Assembly: GCA_949128115.1 (NCBI GenBank)
Contig: OX421968.1
Coordinates: 54,453,423-54,517,422 of the forward strand
DNA: 64,000 nucleotides
Source: Anaspis maculata
Taxonomy: Eukaryota; Arthropoda; Insecta; Coleoptera; Scraptiidae
Reading direction: 5' to 3'
Shown: positions 63,635-64,000 of the stretch, one piece after another
Layout: every line of letters starts with the position of its first letter
How positions within the stretch are numbered: position 1 is the stretch's first letter
Notes under the pieces: generated by a model
The model's input: only the letters and a program-made list of their open reading frames with translations
What the model was told of the DNA's origin: nothing
The model's database searches: none
Program-made: the position numbers and the translations under genes

Positions 63635-64000
63635 TACAGGGTGAAAGAAAATAAAAAGTTGAACATTTGTACCCAAGAACCTCAATAGGTGAAGATATGT
63701 AAATCGTCATAACCAATCCTGATTTCATGCCATGAAGTCGTCGTAAACCTAAATCAAATATCTTGAGCCGTTCTTGAAATATCTTCAAAAGACTGAAGTT
63801 GTTACCAGAAAAAAAAATAGTGTTTTCGTATATCGGAAAAAAGTTGACTGTTTTTCTTTGAAATAGTTGGCCTGAAGAGTGTTTTTTACTGTAATTTCAT
63901 TGTAAATGTCGTTCATTATGAAAACACCAAGTTTCGATTCAATGTATGAAGACTTACTGATGGACGGAAAACTAGTTTTTTTGGTAACAACTTCAGTCTT
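63635..64000. mobile_element. Left part of a TACAGGGTG palindromic element cut by the window end
   Basis: It starts TACAGGGTGAAAGAAAATAA. AAGACTGAAGTTGTTACC (63789-63806) is mirrored by GGTAACAACTTCAGTCTT (63983-64000), so the axis is near 63894 and the right end should fall near 64153, outside the window. Confidence 0.65.

Overview
This window is animal nuclear DNA, almost certainly from an insect. It is AT-rich, carries spliced genes with GT-AG introns, and is dense in transposable elements. The only host gene I can support is one large gene on the + strand encoding the apolipophorin precursor (apoLp-II/I, the core protein of insect lipophorin). Frequent GTAGGTACCTAC-type words and abundant palindromic repeats would fit a hemipteran such as a whitefly, but that is a guess and the species is not determined.

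Layout. Positions 1-18018 hold no host gene I can support. They contain a decayed R2-type LINE (1609-4597), two adjacent large palindromic elements (6395-8053 and 8161-9569), a smaller inverted repeat with a triplet run (11280-11607), a tRNA-derived SINE (15116-15302) and a MITE-like element (16700-17125). The apolipophorin gene starts at 18033 with a signal-peptide exon. I traced 29 coding exons to 60355, and every splice junction I propose keeps the reading frame. They give about 2,413 codons. The gene is incomplete: the C-terminal part, including the expected von Willebrand D region, must lie beyond 64000.

The first introns are large and full of repeats. Intron 2 (20257-29183) holds a perfect small foldback with TTA duplications (25078-25199). 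It also holds a 2.7-kb foldback (26081-28815) whose arms are short tandem repeats and whose core is a satellite of about 89 bp. Intron 3 (29753-40707) holds a SINE-like sequence, two palindromes and a three-level nest. In that nest, a Tc1-like inverted-repeat element (32073-39846, TA duplication) carries a MITE in its loop and a 5.6-kb I-superfamily LINE in its right arm (34091-39680, 12-bp target duplication). Intron 13 contains a very young gag-only LTR retrotransposon (45437-51688) with two 1,918-bp LTRs, in antisense orientation and ending 39 bp before the next exon. Intron 20 contains a hAT-like non-autonomous element with an 8-bp duplication (54358-55876) and two further palindromes inside it. 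Several other introns are only 54-68 bp.

No operon-like or defence system is visible. The unusual biology here is the stack of palindromic mobile elements, the satellite with higher-order structure inside one of them, and a few features of the apolipophorin gene: a minimal furin site at residue ~723, a five-codon upstream ORF overlapping the start codon, and ambiguous or weak splice donors.
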